Source of the DNA: an uncultured Mediterraneibacter sp. | GTDB lineage: Bacteria; Bacillota; Clostridia; Lachnospirales; Lachnospiraceae | Assembly (NCBI RefSeq): GCF_934309415.1 | Contig: NZ_CAKRDI010000003.1 | Span: 118,945-182,944 of the forward strand | DNA length: 64,000 nucleotides | Direction: 5' to 3' | Shown here: positions 49,127-57,244 of the stretch, piece after piece | Position numbering within the stretch: the stretch's first letter is position 1 | Layout: each line of letters opens with the position of its first letter | The notes under the pieces: generated by a model | The model's database searches: none | Seen by the model: only the letters and a program-made list of their open reading frames with translations | What the model was told of the DNA's origin: nothing | Made by a program: the position numbers and the translations under genes

Positions 49127-49251
49127 TATATTAGGAAAGTGCTCTTTCCTAATATATAAAAACGCTCCGCGAGGATGCGCACTGCGGCGTACAAGGAAGA
49201 TGTCGCAAGCGACCGCCGCAGGCGCTAGAATGTGCCAAGGCACATTCTTTG
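49127..49251 (+). repeat. Repeat D, copy 1 (longest)
   Basis: Starts with a hairpin TATTAGGAAAG/CTTTCCTAATA (loop TGCT), then AAAACGCTCCGCGAGGATGC. Nested arms GCGC, GCGGCG and GTCG-CAAG-CGAC follow, and it ends in ATGTGC-CAAG-GCACAT plus TTCTTTG. The start abuts the T-tract of the rpoC terminator. Confidence 0.75.
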
Positions 49252-49257
49252 TTCTTG

Positions 49258-49325
49258 TATATTAGGAAAATATTCTTTTCGAATATGAAAATGCTCTGCG
49301 AAGGTGTACCTTGTGGTATATAAGG
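49258..49325 (+). repeat. Repeat D, copy 2 (degenerate, tandem to copy 1)
   Basis: TATATTAGGAAAATATTC and TTTTCGAATATG repeat the opening hairpin imperfectly, followed by AAAATGCTCTGCGAAGG, a diverged form of the CTCCGCG block. The closing CAAG hairpin is missing. Confidence 0.6.
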
Positions 49326-49387
49326 ACGAGTTCATTTTATACAAAAAACACTTCCTGCAAGCTGTAATTACAGGAAGTGCCACAGTA

Positions 49388-49475
49388 TGTCTGAAATCGC
49401 AGAGGTTCACAGAAGCGCTGTAAACGGTTACGCTTTTTATAATCTACAAGGTTTGAAGGCGTAGAATTTCAGACA
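49388..49475. repeat. Short element bounded by 10-bp inverted repeats
   Basis: TGTCTGAAAT (49388-49397) and ATTTCAGACA (49466-49475) bound 68 bp of unique sequence with no reading frame. It may be a miniature mobile-element remnant or an RNA structure. Confidence 0.4.
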
Positions 49476-49528
49476 CAAAAGTATGAAGGGGAAGTATATG
49501 TCAGTAGTTTGCTGATAATGTAACTTCT

Positions 49529-49673
49529 TTACATGGTGAGCGGAATTCCATGACGAACTTTCCGCATAATCTTATATACGATCATTACAGGTAGGGAAAC
49601 AAGTATGTAAAGGGTGGAAAAAACTCCAACAGATCCTCCAACAATCATAAGCAGAATTAAGCCGATATTCATA
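49529..49673 (-). pseudogene. Small membrane protein gene with a shift in a T7 run
   Basis: After AAAAAGGAGTG, a minus-strand ATG at 49671-49673 begins MNIGLILLMIVGGSVGV. At a run of seven T (plus-strand A7, 49618-49624) this frame goes on to an early stop after 33 residues. The adjacent frame continues as STLYILVSLPVMIVYKIMRK and VRHGIPLTM to a TAA at 49529-49531. Joined, they give a coherent 47-residue protein with one long membrane region and a basic tail. This is either a frameshift mutation, a sequencing error in the homopolymer, or slippage-based expression. No family was recognised. Confidence 0.5.
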
Positions 49674-49909
49674 ATGTTATACACTCCTTTTTAACTACTG
49701 ATGTATTCTGTTTTTGATACTCGATATATCAATTTCAGAACAGTTTATATTGTAGTGCATAGTTAAGAAAATGAAAATGAATCTGCCGGCTTCTTAACAT
49801 TATTTTAGCGGGAGACGTGATAGGATTCAGAGTAAAAGCAGATATTCCTCGCATCAATCAGAAGAGACCTGATTGATACGGGGAATATTGGATTGCGTTC
49901 GAGATTATT

Positions 49910-50620
49910 TTATGATAATTCATCATCTTCAGCCATCCGGTAACCAACACCAACTTCTGTGAAAATGTAGCAGGGCTGGGCAGGATCCTTTTCCAGTTTT
50001 CGACGGATATTGGCCATATTTACTCGTAATATTCGGTTATCATCATCGGCATAAGGACCCCATACATTGGAAAGGATTGCGCTGTAAGTAACCACCTTAC
50101 CGGAGTTCTGCGCCAGATAAGCCACAATTTTGTACTCAATAGGAGTCAGATGAATCTCATTTCCGTCAATTGTCAGAAGACGTTTGGAAAAATCCAGAAG
50201 CATTTTTCCGTGGACATAGGGACGGATATAAAGCGTACTGTCTGTCTGCAGTCGGTTGCTGTGACGCAGAGAAGTGCGGATTCTGGCAAGCAGCTCAGAA
50301 GTTCCAAACGGTTTGGTAATATAATCGTCCGCACCGAGATCCAGTGCCAGCACCTTTTCTTTTTCGGCACTTCGTGCAGAGATGACAATGATCGGTGTAC
50401 TTGACCAGGCACGGACATCTGTGATGATATGATTTCCGTTCATGTCGGGGAGGCCAAGATCGAGAAGGATTACATCGGGGCACTGAGAACGGATAAGATT
50501 CAGTCCTTGTGTTCCATTGTCGGCACAGAGGACACGGTAATTGTGCTTGGTAAGGATCTTTCTCATAAATGTCTGGATATTTTTTTCATCTTCAATAATC
50601 AGTATTGTAAATTTTTGCAT
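49910..50620 (-). CDS. OmpR/KdpE-type response regulator
   Basis: A 236-residue regulator with a receiver (LIIEDEKNIQ; phospho-aspartate in VILLDLGLPDMNG; KP in YITKPFG) and an OmpR-type winged helix (IHLTPIEYKIVAYLAQNSGKV, RVNMANIRRKLE). Residue pattern is closest to KdpE, which controls K+ uptake. I chose ATG 50620, six bases after GGAGGA; a TTG two codons earlier is open. It is translated after, and slightly overlapped with, the kinase gene upstream. No kdpFABC is present in the window. Confidence 0.88.
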   Translation of the reverse strand: MQKFTILIIEDEKNIQTFMRKILTKHNYRVLCADNGTQGLNLIRSQCPDVILLDLGLPDMNGNHIITDVRAWSSTPIIVISARSAEKEKVLALDLGADDYITKPFGTSELLARIRTSLRHSNRLQTDSTLYIRPYVHGKMLLDFSKRLLTIDGNEIHLTPIEYKIVAYLAQNSGKVVTYSAILSNVWGPYADDDNRILRVNMANIRRKLEKDPAQPCYIFTEVGVGYRMAEDDELS

Positions 50621-50622
50621 TA

Positions 50623-51702
50623 TCAATCCTCCTCTTCTTTTGGAAGTGTAAATATAAATTCGGCTCCATCTGGATGACTGACTGCAGAAATAGTTCCACT
50701 GTGCGCCTGAATGATTGTTTTGCAGATGGAAAGACCAATTCCCAGTCCTTTGTGACTGTCGCTTGATTTAGAAGAAATAGTTCGTGGCAAAGACTGCTGA
50801 TCTTCAAAAATACGTGAAAGCTGACTCGAATCAAGTCCGATTCCATAATCTCTTACAGAGAAAGAAATCTGATCTGTATGATCCTGAATCGTCAGTTGAA
50901 CTGGCGCGGTGCTTTGAGAATGAGTTACTGCGTTTTCAATCAGATTGATCAGAACCTGTTCGATCAAAGTAGGATCCATAGGGATCATCAGAAAGTTGTT
51001 TGGCATTGTTACTTCGATGCTGAATTTCCCAATACGCTTTTGGAGACGCTGAATAGCTTCAGAAACAACTTCTTCAACTACCTCCGGGGATTTCTTTACC
51101 TGATTACCAGAAATGCTGTTGATACGTGTTACAGTGAGCAGATTCTCAACCATATTCAGAAGCCATTCAGAGTCATCTTTTATATTGGAGATGAGTTCTT
51201 CTTTTTCTTCTTCAGAGAGTTCCTGACTGTCTTCTAAATAGGAGTCGGCAGAACCTATAATACTTGTCAGAGGGGTTCTCAGATCATGTGAGACAGCGCG
51301 GAGAAGATTGGCGCGGAGTTTTTCTTTATCAGCTTCCATCAGAGCTTTTTCACGTTCCGCGATGGCTTGCTGCTGTCTTTTCATGGAGGTAGTCACTGTG
51401 CAGGTGATCAGGGCAATGGCAAGCATGCCAAGGAAGGTAACCGGATATCCGTCTAGAATAAAATTTAATTTCATATAAGGGTAGGAGAATAGATAGTTGA
51501 CTGCAAATACACAGAATATAGCAGAGAGTATTCCCCATCGATAACCGGTTGTTTTCAGAGAAATCAAAATAAGTGTCAATGTATATAGGATAGTGACATT
51601 GGCAGTGCTTTTGTTGCCAAGATGAAAAAAGCCAAAGCAAATCAGTGTAGTAATTGTTAAAAGCAGGACAGATGTTAAAAGGTCAGATAGTTTTTTTCTC
51701 AT
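50623..51702 (-). CDS. KdpD-like sensor histidine kinase, short form
   Basis: A 359-residue kinase with four membrane helices in the first 110 residues (DUF4118-type, as in KdpD), then a HisKA domain (LRAVSHDLRTPLTSIIGSA, with the phospho-accepting His) and an HATPase domain (NLIENAVTHS, KGLGIGLSICKTII). The KdpD N-terminal turgor/USP part of about 370 residues is absent. It is paired with the KdpE-like regulator. The signal is probably related to ion or envelope status, but this is inference. Confidence 0.88.
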   Translation of the reverse strand: MRKKLSDLLTSVLLLTITTLICFGFFHLGNKSTANVTILYTLTLILISLKTTGYRWGILSAIFCVFAVNYLFSYPYMKLNFILDGYPVTFLGMLAIALITCTVTTSMKRQQQAIAEREKALMEADKEKLRANLLRAVSHDLRTPLTSIIGSADSYLEDSQELSEEEKEELISNIKDDSEWLLNMVENLLTVTRINSISGNQVKKSPEVVEEVVSEAIQRLQKRIGKFSIEVTMPNNFLMIPMDPTLIEQVLINLIENAVTHSQSTAPVQLTIQDHTDQISFSVRDYGIGLDSSQLSRIFEDQQSLPRTISSKSSDSHKGLGIGLSICKTIIQAHSGTISAVSHPDGAEFIFTLPKEEED

Positions 51703-51875
51703 AAGTAGTTCAATCCATTCATTATTTACATTTGTCGTTTATTGATGTAACCGTCTGTTTTATTGCAATGCAATTGCTACAATAAGTATAAAATCTACCG
51801 CAAAGTGGGCGTGCGGATTGCTGGAACGATTTTTCGGACAGGTTCTAACATTAGATAAATGGAAGTAGTTATAAA

Positions 51876-51903
51876 ATTAGCACAACTATGCAGTTGTGCT
51901 AAT
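51876..51903. repeat. Perfect 12-bp hairpin upstream of the KdpDE-like genes
   Basis: ATTAGCACAACT pairs with AGTTGTGCTAAT around ATGC. No T-tract follows. It could be an operator for the two-component genes or a 3'-end hairpin of the prs transcript. Confidence 0.55.
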
Positions 51904-51917
51904 AAAAGAAATGCAAA

Positions 51918-51998
51918 GAATCTGTTGTGACATATATCTTGCAGAAAGCATTTTTCAGACACACTCTAGGGTGCGTCTGAAAATCAGATAACAGATTC
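51918..51998. repeat. Nested inverted repeats downstream of prs
   Basis: Outer arms GAATCTGTT and AACAGATTC enclose an inner hairpin of TTTTCAGACACAC with GTGCGTCTGAAAA. On the minus strand, the direction of prs, the inner stem pairs at every position with one G-U. It may end the prs transcript, though a T-tract after the hairpin is lacking. Confidence 0.5.
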
Positions 51999-52026
51999 AT
52001 AGATGCATTCCCGATATTCAATTCAA

Positions 52027-53211
52027 TTAGATTGTTTCACCATTTCTGTACTTGCGAAGTACATTCTGAATTCTTTCATTCGGGCTTAAGATCTGGCTCA
52101 GAGAACCATCGTGGTTCAGTGTGTCGATGATCAGCGCGATATATTTACTCATATCACAGTTGATATAGTATGGTTTGGAAAGAAGGTTCGGTGTCTGGTA
52201 GATCAGGTTTGTTGTAAGAATACCAGTGATAAGACCTTCTTCATAAGCCTTGTCAAATTTCTCCATACCATTTGTGAACAGACCGAATGTAGCAGCAGCA
52301 AAGATACGGTTCGCTTTTCTGCGTTTTAATTCAGTTGCAACTTCAAGGATACTCTCACCGGAAGAAATCATATCATCGATAATGATGACATCTTTTCCTT
52401 CTACAGAGCTTCCCAGGAACTCGTGTGCAACAATCGGGTTACGTCCGTCTACGACTCTTGTGTAGTCACGACGTTTATAGAACATACCCATATCAAGACC
52501 AAGAACGTTGGCGAGATAAACGGCACGGTTTGTACCACCTTCATCCGGGCTGATCGCCATCATATGATCGCTGTCGATCTTCAGATCCTTATAAGTGCGC
52601 AGAAGACCTTTGATAAACTGGTAAGTCGGTGCTACAGTCTCAAATCCGCTCAGTGGAATTGCATTCTGTACACGAGGATCATGTGCATCAAATGTGATGA
52701 TGTTATCTACACCCATGCGTACAAGCTCCTGAAGTGCCAGTGCACAGTCAAGAGATTCACGGGATGTTCTCTTATGCTGACGGCTTTCATACAGGAATGG
52801 CATAATTACGTTGATTCTACGGCCTTTTCCACCAACAGCAGCAATGATTCTCTTCAGGTTCTGGAAATGGTCATCTGGTGACATGTGGTTTGTATTTCCG
52901 GAAAGAGAGTAAGTTACATTATAGTTCAGTACGTCTACCATAAGGTAGAGGTCTTTACCACGAACAGATTCTTCAATAATACCTTTAGCTTCACCTGAAC
53001 CAAAACGCGGTACTTTTGTGTTGATAAGAAAGGTATCTTTCTCATATCCTGAGAAAGCAACATCATCTTTATGCTGATGTCCGCTTTCGTGACGCCATTT
53101 TACAAGATAGTCATCTACCTTTTTACCAAGCTCCTCACAACCGCTGAGGGAAATGATTCCAAGACTTCCGACAGGGATGTTTTCTAAGATTCGTTCTGAT
53201 CGAGTTAACAT
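52027..53211 (-). CDS. prs: Ribose-phosphate pyrophosphokinase, long form
   Basis: A 394-residue PRPP synthase, about 70 residues longer than the classical enzyme. The catalytic flexible-loop region (YKRRDYTRVVDGRN) and the PRPP-binding loop (DVIIIDDMISSGESILEVA) are present. The usual DDxxDTGGT has S-S-G-E-S at its end. MPFLYESRQHKRTSRESLDC is also conserved. It converts ribose-5-phosphate and ATP to PRPP for nucleotide, histidine and tryptophan synthesis. It follows dnaI by ten bases and is probably in the same transcript. Confidence 0.92.
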   Translation of the reverse strand: MLTRSERILENIPVGSLGIISLSGCEELGKKVDDYLVKWRHESGHQHKDDVAFSGYEKDTFLINTKVPRFGSGEAKGIIEESVRGKDLYLMVDVLNYNVTYSLSGNTNHMSPDDHFQNLKRIIAAVGGKGRRINVIMPFLYESRQHKRTSRESLDCALALQELVRMGVDNIITFDAHDPRVQNAIPLSGFETVAPTYQFIKGLLRTYKDLKIDSDHMMAISPDEGGTNRAVYLANVLGLDMGMFYKRRDYTRVVDGRNPIVAHEFLGSSVEGKDVIIIDDMISSGESILEVATELKRRKANRIFAAATFGLFTNGMEKFDKAYEEGLITGILTTNLIYQTPNLLSKPYYINCDMSKYIALIIDTLNHDGSLSQILSPNERIQNVLRKYRNGETI

Positions 53212-53221
53212 GAGAGTCCTC

Positions 53222-54208
53222 CTAATGTTCTAACTTCTTTTTGATTCGTATATCATCACCGACTATCCGCAACAGAGTATAACTGCTTGTGATTCTGGAA
53301 AAGGCACGTTCCGTGTAAAGATCAGCAAGTGCTTCCAGAGAAAGATTTGTTGAAATAATCGTTGATTTCCTGTGTAACAGCCGTTCATTAATGCATGCAA
53401 AAAACTGAGATGCAATGAAGGCATTCGTATATTCTGTCCCAAGATCATCAATGATCAGAAGATCACAGTCAAAGATATATTCACTCATATTACGGGCATT
53501 GATATCTTTTTTGTCAAATGTGTTCTGGGCCAGAGTGTTGAAAAGCTGCGGAGCAGAAAAATAGAGTACAGAATACTCTTTTTTCATTAGTTCTCTGGCA
53601 ATGCAGGTAGAAAGAAATGTTTTTCCGACACCGACATCCCCATAGAAAAAGAGATTGTTAAAATCTTTTCCGAAGCGATCAACAAAATTATAGCAGATTT
53701 TTACAGTATCTTCCATAATTGCCCGGGCAGAACGTCCGGTTTTTTTATCGTAATAGGAAGTGGAATAATAGTCAAGTCTGAAATTAGAAAAATTGCCTTT
53801 TGACGGGAATTTTTTCATATTAGACTGCTCATAAAGCAACTCAATGATTGCATTTTTGAAGCAATGACATTTTTCGTCTCCCACATAACCGGTATCCTTA
53901 CAGTCCGGACAGTCATAAACCGGTTCCAGATAATTCTCCGGAAATCCGGCGGACAGAAGCAGTTCTTTTTTTCTGCTTCTTAAAACTGCAAGCTCTTCCT
54001 TGAGTGAAGCGATTGCAGTATGATCTCCATTCAAAAGTTTTTTTCCGTGTTCCACGGAAAGAACAGAAATCGATTCGTCAATTTTCTTGAATTCAGGGAG
54101 TTTATTATATACTTCCTCATAACGCGCTATCTGAATATCATGATTCTTCAGCTGCCGTTGTTCATATTCTCGCATAATTGCCTGATATTGAGAAGGTTTT
54201 AATCCCAT
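53222..54208 (-). CDS. dnaI: DnaI/DnaC-like helicase loader ATPase
   Basis: A 328-residue AAA+ protein that should load the replicative helicase at origins or at restart sites. A coiled N-terminal part (about 1-90) is followed by a zinc-ribbon-like C100-C103-C114-C116 motif. The Walker A is GDVGVGKT (190-197) and Walker B is LLIIDDLG (250-257). It lies directly after the DnaD-domain gene, the same pairing as dnaB-dnaI in Bacillus. Confidence 0.88.
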   Translation of the reverse strand: MGLKPSQYQAIMREYEQRQLKNHDIQIARYEEVYNKLPEFKKIDESISVLSVEHGKKLLNGDHTAIASLKEELAVLRSRKKELLLSAGFPENYLEPVYDCPDCKDTGYVGDEKCHCFKNAIIELLYEQSNMKKFPSKGNFSNFRLDYYSTSYYDKKTGRSARAIMEDTVKICYNFVDRFGKDFNNLFFYGDVGVGKTFLSTCIARELMKKEYSVLYFSAPQLFNTLAQNTFDKKDINARNMSEYIFDCDLLIIDDLGTEYTNAFIASQFFACINERLLHRKSTIISTNLSLEALADLYTERAFSRITSSYTLLRIVGDDIRIKKKLEH

Positions 54209-54232
54209 GGAAGTAAATGCTCCTTTTAATTA

Positions 54233-55411
54233 CTAATTACTATTCAAAAGTTTTTCTTCAAGTGAGTCCATATCGTAATTTCTTCGCTCAAAGTTATTCA
54301 GATTCTTTGTAAGATTTTTTTGTCTGGAAGGAAATCTGTAAGCAGGTTTTTCCTTCTGATAAGTTTCATCTAAAGTAACGATGTCTTTCAGATGATGCAC
54401 ATTGTTCTGATACCACTTGGACAAAATCTTGTCTGCATATTCAAAACTTGGCTGATGAGTTGCTGTAATGGTACGACGACAGGCTTCCTGAATAATATCA
54501 GCAGAAAATCCGTATTCATCGCCCCATTTGTTAATGAATGCAAGCTCTGATACTGCAGGTCCCCGGTTCTTGATTCCAAACGCATTCAGTACAGTATAAC
54601 AGTTACGGCTGTAAGCGGCAGACTGCTCTTTCGCCTGAGAGATTGTGCGGACACCATTCTCAGTCCAGGAAATAGCCACTTTCTGAATATAATGCATACT
54701 TTTATGATTGTTCTCAACGCAGGATTCAATCAGGTATTCGATCAGATCAGCGGACATATGAAGTGTATCATAAAAATATGTAATCGTATCAACATCGGTA
54801 TGTGTCAGTGTCTTTCCGAGATACTGTTCAGCAATAAAGAAAAGAGATTTCAGTTCTTTCTGTGCTTTCATATCATCTTTGCGAGCTTCCTGCTGAACTG
54901 AGGAAGAGCCTGCTACAGCAGTATCGGCAGATACAGTAGATTTTCCAGGCTTTGAAGCATCTGCTGCTACCGCTTCCCTGGAAACAAAACCAGCTCCTTC
55001 TGTCGATATGGAAGGACTGTGGGAAATGAAAGCAGCACGTGCGGTTGCTGTAGTATTATTTGTAACCTGAGCAGCAGAGCTTCCTGTTGCGTTTTCAGAA
55101 ACCGGATCAGCCTGGGCTGCTGCGGTAAATTCCAGTCCTGTGATTGCTCCGGTCTCATCATAAACAAGTGAGAGGAGTCCAACGGATTCCCAGTAACGGA
55201 ATGCACGTAACACATCGTTCTCGGTATTATTCAGACAGTCAGCAATCATAGAAATTGTCAGTGAAGAACGAGAATCGTCCATATGACGGAGAAGAAAAAG
55301 ATAAACTTTTACAAATTCTCCGTTTGCACTGGCCATGTAATGATCGATAAAGCTGTTCGGCAGCATGGTCGAGTTTGTCTGAAAATGATTCGTTATAGTT
55401 AATGCATTCAT
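54233..55411 (-). CDS. DnaD-domain primosome protein (DnaB/DnaD-like)
   Basis: A 392-residue protein with a winged-helix N-terminal domain (about 1-100; MLPNSFIDHYMASANGEFVK) and a C-terminal DnaD-like domain with the SWTENGVRTISQAK and DKILSKWYQNN elements. A Ser/Ala/Thr-rich linker (about 110-180) separates them. DnaD-type proteins remodel DNA and help DnaI load helicase. It is the first gene after an array of DnaA boxes. The promoter is a TATAAT at 55471-55476 on the minus strand. Confidence 0.82.
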   Translation of the reverse strand: MNALTITNHFQTNSTMLPNSFIDHYMASANGEFVKVYLFLLRHMDDSRSSLTISMIADCLNNTENDVLRAFRYWESVGLLSLVYDETGAITGLEFTAAAQADPVSENATGSSAAQVTNNTTATARAAFISHSPSISTEGAGFVSREAVAADASKPGKSTVSADTAVAGSSSVQQEARKDDMKAQKELKSLFFIAEQYLGKTLTHTDVDTITYFYDTLHMSADLIEYLIESCVENNHKSMHYIQKVAISWTENGVRTISQAKEQSAAYSRNCYTVLNAFGIKNRGPAVSELAFINKWGDEYGFSADIIQEACRRTITATHQPSFEYADKILSKWYQNNVHHLKDIVTLDETYQKEKPAYRFPSRQKNLTKNLNNFERRNYDMDSLEEKLLNSN

Positions 55412-55463
55412 TTATTTATCCCACTTTCTGTTTCGTAAAAATTATTATATCATTCCCCTTAAG

Positions 55464-55613
55464 TGTGAATATTATACCATCTTATTTATATAGGAAAAAG
55501 GACTTTCGTGTGGGTAAGTACCGCTTTTTTGTCGATAACTATGTGGATAAAATGTGAATACATTATAAATCTATGTGGATAAGTAGTGGATAAATCCCGT
55601 GTCCTGTGAATAG
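55464..55613 (-). promoter_or_regulatory. Phased array of DnaA boxes and promoter of the dnaD-dnaI-prs unit
   Basis: On the minus strand seven sites match TTATNCACA with at most one change, all in the same direction. Their plus-strand left ends are 55509, 55530, 55542, 55553, 55574, 55585 and 55605; 55542 and 55574 are perfect TTATCCACA. Centre spacings are 21, 12, 11, 21, 11 and 20 bp, that is one or two helical turns. An eighth weaker site at 55464-55472 overlaps a TATAAT -10 (55471-55476). DnaA probably regulates this primosome operon here. Confidence 0.8.
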
Positions 55614-55629
55614 CACCGTTCCTTACAAC

Positions 55630-57009
55630 CTATTTGGCTAACAGTTCTTCTCCGACTTTTACAACATCTCCTGCCCCCATAGTGATCAGCAGATCTCCCG
55701 GCTTACAGTTCTCTTTCAGAAAAGCTTCGATTTCGGCGAAACTTGGGAAGTAATGAGCATCTGTTCCAAGTTTTGCAGCTTCTTCTGCAAGTGCTTCGGA
55801 AGAAACGCCCAGTGTGTCTGTTTCGCGTGCTGCATAGATATCAGCAAGTACTAAATGATCTGTATGTGAAAGTGCCTCAGCAAATTCATTGAAAAATGCT
55901 TTTGTACGGGTATAAGTATGAGGTTGGAATACACACCAGATCTTCTCATGTGGATAATGCTGTGCTGCTTTCAGTGTAGCGGCAATCTCTGTTGGATGAT
56001 GTGCATAATCATCTACAATAGTTACACCGTTGAAAGTACCTTTGTATTCAAAACGACGGTCTGTTCCACCGAAAGAGAGAAGGCCTTTCTGGATTGTCTC
56101 CATTGGGATGTCCAGCAGTTCTGCAGTAGCAATAGAAGCCAGAGCATTGGAAACATTGTGATCTCCTGTAACAGAAAGCTGAATACGTCCTTTACGCTCA
56201 CCGTGTTTGATTAGTTCAAAAGAAACAAAACCTTTGTCATCGTAAGCAATATCAGCGGCGCTGTAATCAAAAGTATCAGCGGTTCCGTAAGTTACGACAT
56301 TGCAGTCAAGTCCTTCGTAAATCTCAGGATAGTTTTCAATCTCTCCGTTGATTACAAGTGTTCCGTCAGCAGGAAGAAGTCCGGCAAACTGATGGAAGGA
56401 ATGTCTGATGTCTTCCAGATCTTTGAAGAAGTCCAGATGATCCTCTTCTATATTAAGAATGACACTGATCTTCGGGAAGAAGTGAAGAAAACTGTTTGTG
56501 TACTCACAGGCTTCCGTAATAAATGTCTCAGATTTACCGACACGGATGTTACCACCGATTGCTTTTAAAATTCCACCTACGGAAATAGTAGGATCAAGAT
56601 CAGCAGCAAGCAGGATGTGGGAAATCATAGAAGTTGTAGTTGTCTTTCCATGTGTTCCGGATACTGCGATTGGCGTGTCGTAATTTTTCATAAGCTGTCC
56701 AAGCAGCTCGGCACGTGTCAGCATAGGGATCTTACGGGAAACAGCTTCCATAAGTTCAGGGTTGCTTCGGTTGATTGCGGCAGTATATACAACACAGTCG
56801 ATCGTGTCAGTAATATTCTCAGCACACTGTCCATAATGAATTACGGCACCTTCGGATTCCAGCTTTTTCGTAAGCGGAGATTCTTTGGAGTCAGAACCGG
56901 ATACAGTAAATCCTTCTTCAAGAAGAATCTCTGCAAGACCGCTCATGCTGATACCACCAATACCGATAAAATGGATGTGGATTGGTTTGTCAAAATTAAT
57001 TTTATACAT
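55630..57009 (-). CDS. murC: UDP-N-acetylmuramate--L-alanine ligase
   Basis: The 459-residue MurC adds L-alanine to UDP-MurNAc in peptidoglycan synthesis. The N-terminal Rossmann motif is HFIGIGGISMSGLA, the ATP-binding loop is SGTHGKTTTT (from residue 117), and DDYAHHPTEI and CVFQPHTYTRTKAF are conserved C-terminal segments. It is transcribed from the glgC-murC intergenic region. No terminator separates it from the DnaA-box array, so read-through into the dnaD gene is possible. Confidence 0.97.
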   Translation of the reverse strand: MYKINFDKPIHIHFIGIGGISMSGLAEILLEEGFTVSGSDSKESPLTKKLESEGAVIHYGQCAENITDTIDCVVYTAAINRSNPELMEAVSRKIPMLTRAELLGQLMKNYDTPIAVSGTHGKTTTTSMISHILLAADLDPTISVGGILKAIGGNIRVGKSETFITEACEYTNSFLHFFPKISVILNIEEDHLDFFKDLEDIRHSFHQFAGLLPADGTLVINGEIENYPEIYEGLDCNVVTYGTADTFDYSAADIAYDDKGFVSFELIKHGERKGRIQLSVTGDHNVSNALASIATAELLDIPMETIQKGLLSFGGTDRRFEYKGTFNGVTIVDDYAHHPTEIAATLKAAQHYPHEKIWCVFQPHTYTRTKAFFNEFAEALSHTDHLVLADIYAARETDTLGVSSEALAEEAAKLGTDAHYFPSFAEIEAFLKENCKPGDLLITMGAGDVVKVGEELLAK

Positions 57010-57185
57010 TGATTTACCCCTTCTTTAATAAATCTGATTCAAAAAAATACACAAAATGTGATTCCTTTGTCATAAAACAGCTTTGCATTTTATATTATAC
57101 TATATATAAAAAAAAATAAAAGCAGTTCTTTTTGGCAAAAATACATAAAAAGTGTTAGAAAAACGAAAAAAAACTGTAAAAAATG

Positions 57186-57213
57186 TTGGCTTAATATAAA
57201 TATATGGTATAAT
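57186..57213 (+). promoter_or_regulatory. glgCD promoter
   Basis: TTGGCT (57186-57191), 16-bp spacer, perfect TATAAT (57208-57213), about 30 bp before glgC. The rest of the 57010-57244 region is AT-rich and has a TATAAT on the minus strand near 57100 that may serve murC. Confidence 0.65.
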
Positions 57214-57244
57214 ATTGATAGCTAACTAGAAATGAGGTGACGCA

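Noticed and set aside
51951..51986. Canonical intrinsic terminator for prs
   Set aside because: The hairpin is good but the T-tract lies in the 5' arm and A residues follow the stem on the minus strand, so I list it only as a structure.
55949..55957. Perfect DnaA box inside murC, with others at 13695 and 23113
   Set aside because: Isolated single 9-mers are expected by chance in 64 kb; only the array at 55509-55613 is clustered and phased.
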